From Flavobacterium chryseum (lineage in GTDB: Bacteria; Bacteroidota; Bacteroidia; Flavobacteriales; Flavobacteriaceae): 64,000 nt of DNA. The position numbers and the translations under genes were made by a program. Positions 63,269 through 64,000 of the stretch are shown here, piece after piece. The notes below the pieces were generated by a model. That model was not told the origin of the DNA. It worked only from the letters and a program-made list of their open reading frames with translations, and made no database searches. Where the stretch lies: the NCBI RefSeq assembly GCF_004362015.1, contig NZ_SNWW01000003.1, positions 372,001 to 436,000 on the forward strand. Direction: 5' to 3'. Position 1 is the first letter of the stretch. Each line of letters starts with the position of its first letter.

Positions 63269-64000
63269 ATGAGTAAAACAGTGCGCAAAATATTCTTCTT
63301 GTTTTTCATCGCCTGTTCTTTTTCAGCTGTTTTTGCACAAAATCAAAAAATAAGCGGAACTTCTCTTTCTCATTTTAACCTTGATGTTGATACATTTTTA
63401 GGTTATGATTCTTTTGGATATTCGTATCAAATTAAAAATAATGTCTTTACTAAAACCAAAGGAAATGAGGCCTTTGAATACAAAAGCATTTCATTAGGAA
63501 ACATTACTAAAGTCGATCTTCAAAATCCGCTTAAAATCGTATTGTATTATGACGATTTCAACACTGTTTTGTTACTGGACAATCAGTTAAATAAAATTAC
63601 AGAGATTAATTTTTCTCAAAATGCAATTCCAATTGTGGTAGATGCGATTGGAATGTCAACTCAAAACCAGTTATGGGTTTATAATGCTTTGAACCAGCAA
63701 ATAGGCCTTTTTGATTATTTAAAAAATGAATACAAAACGGTTTCTACGCCATTAACAGAAACGATTAAATATTATCAAACCGATTTTAATACTTTTTATT
63801 GGATTGATAAAAAGAATAATTGGTTCTCTTGTGATATTTTCGGAAAAACAACTTCGCTGGGAAAAGTTTCTGATTTTGACAGAATCGAAATTATTAACGC
63901 GCATCAATATATTTTTAGCAAGGATAATTTGCTGTATTTTAAAGACATTACTGACACAAACTCAACTACAATTTCTGAAATTGAAATTTTACAAAAAACC
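63269..64000 (+). CDS. Exported beta-propeller-like protein (partial)
   Basis: Starts MSKTVRKIFFLFFIACSFSA with a signal peptide ending at FAQ, then 220 residues up to the window end. Repeated short motifs such as LLLDNQLNKITEINFS, NQLWVYNALNQQIGLFDY and TFYWIDKKNNWFSCDIF resemble propeller blades. Divergent from the GLPGLI gene. The true C-terminus is outside the window. Confidence 0.6.
   Translation, partial: MSKTVRKIFFLFFIACSFSAVFAQNQKISGTSLSHFNLDVDTFLGYDSFGYSYQIKNNVFTKTKGNEAFEYKSISLGNITKVDLQNPLKIVLYYDDFNTVLLLDNQLNKITEINFSQNAIPIVVDAIGMSTQNQLWVYNALNQQIGLFDYLKNEYKTVSTPLTETIKYYQTDFNTFYWIDKKNNWFSCDIFGKTTSLGKVSDFDRIEIINAHQYIFSKDNLLYFKDITDTNSTTISEIEILQKT

Noticed and set aside
1..64000. CRISPR arrays, rRNA, tRNA, prophage
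   Set aside because: I saw no regularly spaced repeats, no rRNA-like stretch, no tRNA cloverleaf and no phage structural genes; a tRNAscan-SE run would settle tRNAs.

Overview
The window looks like a chromosome segment of a Flavobacterium-like member of the Bacteroidetes. It is AT-rich, several promoters match the Bacteroidetes -7 consensus TAnnTTTG, and Shine-Dalgarno sequences are weak or absent. It carries a gldA gliding gene, GLPGLI and DUF3078 proteins, a split methionine synthase, and many flavobacterial-style intergenic repeats. I saw no rRNA, tRNA or CRISPR array.

Layout. 1-8.4 kb: the pbpC / alpha-2-macroglobulin pair (envelope defence and peptidoglycan), split by a REP-associated transposase with two REP palindromes on each side. 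8.5-14.4 kb: a tadA-like deaminase, three tandem paralogues with an N-terminal Cys motif and a TonB C-terminal domain (the middle one frameshifted), dxs and a DUF3078 protein. 14.4-26.3 kb: dgt, an Lrp-family regulator divergent from metE, a small beta-barrel protein, gldA, a DoxX-like protein, an AraC-type membrane regulator, a PLP decarboxylase, a dicarboxylate symporter and a methyltransferase.

26.4-55 kb is essentially one sulfur-assimilation and methionine/SAM island. In pathway order: sulfate activation (cysD, cysN), APS reduction (cysH), sulfite reduction (a sulfite reductase carrying an extra HEPN-like domain, with siroheme genes cobA and a met8-like gene, and a ferredoxin-NADP reductase), sulfhydrylation of activated homoserine (metX, metY, metZ, with thrA supplying homoserine), methylation of homocysteine (metF, the two metH halves, and metE further left), and SAM synthesis (metK). 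An Rrf2 regulator heads the cys cluster.

The most interesting content is the regulatory layering of the methionine genes. There are two SAM-I riboswitches (before metX and before the first metH half) and a SAM-II-like riboswitch with two extra hairpins before metK. There are also four unannotated short ORFs, two of them very rich in Met and Cys codons. Each ends 23-30 nt before an intrinsic terminator, and they sit in tandem pairs upstream of metY and metX. These look like leader-peptide attenuators for methionine/cysteine supply. I do not know of a description of this arrangement, but I could not search for one.

55-64 kb: a DUF4153 membrane protein, a large exported protein of unknown function, an outer-membrane beta-barrel / GLPGLI pair, and the start of an exported protein cut by the window end.
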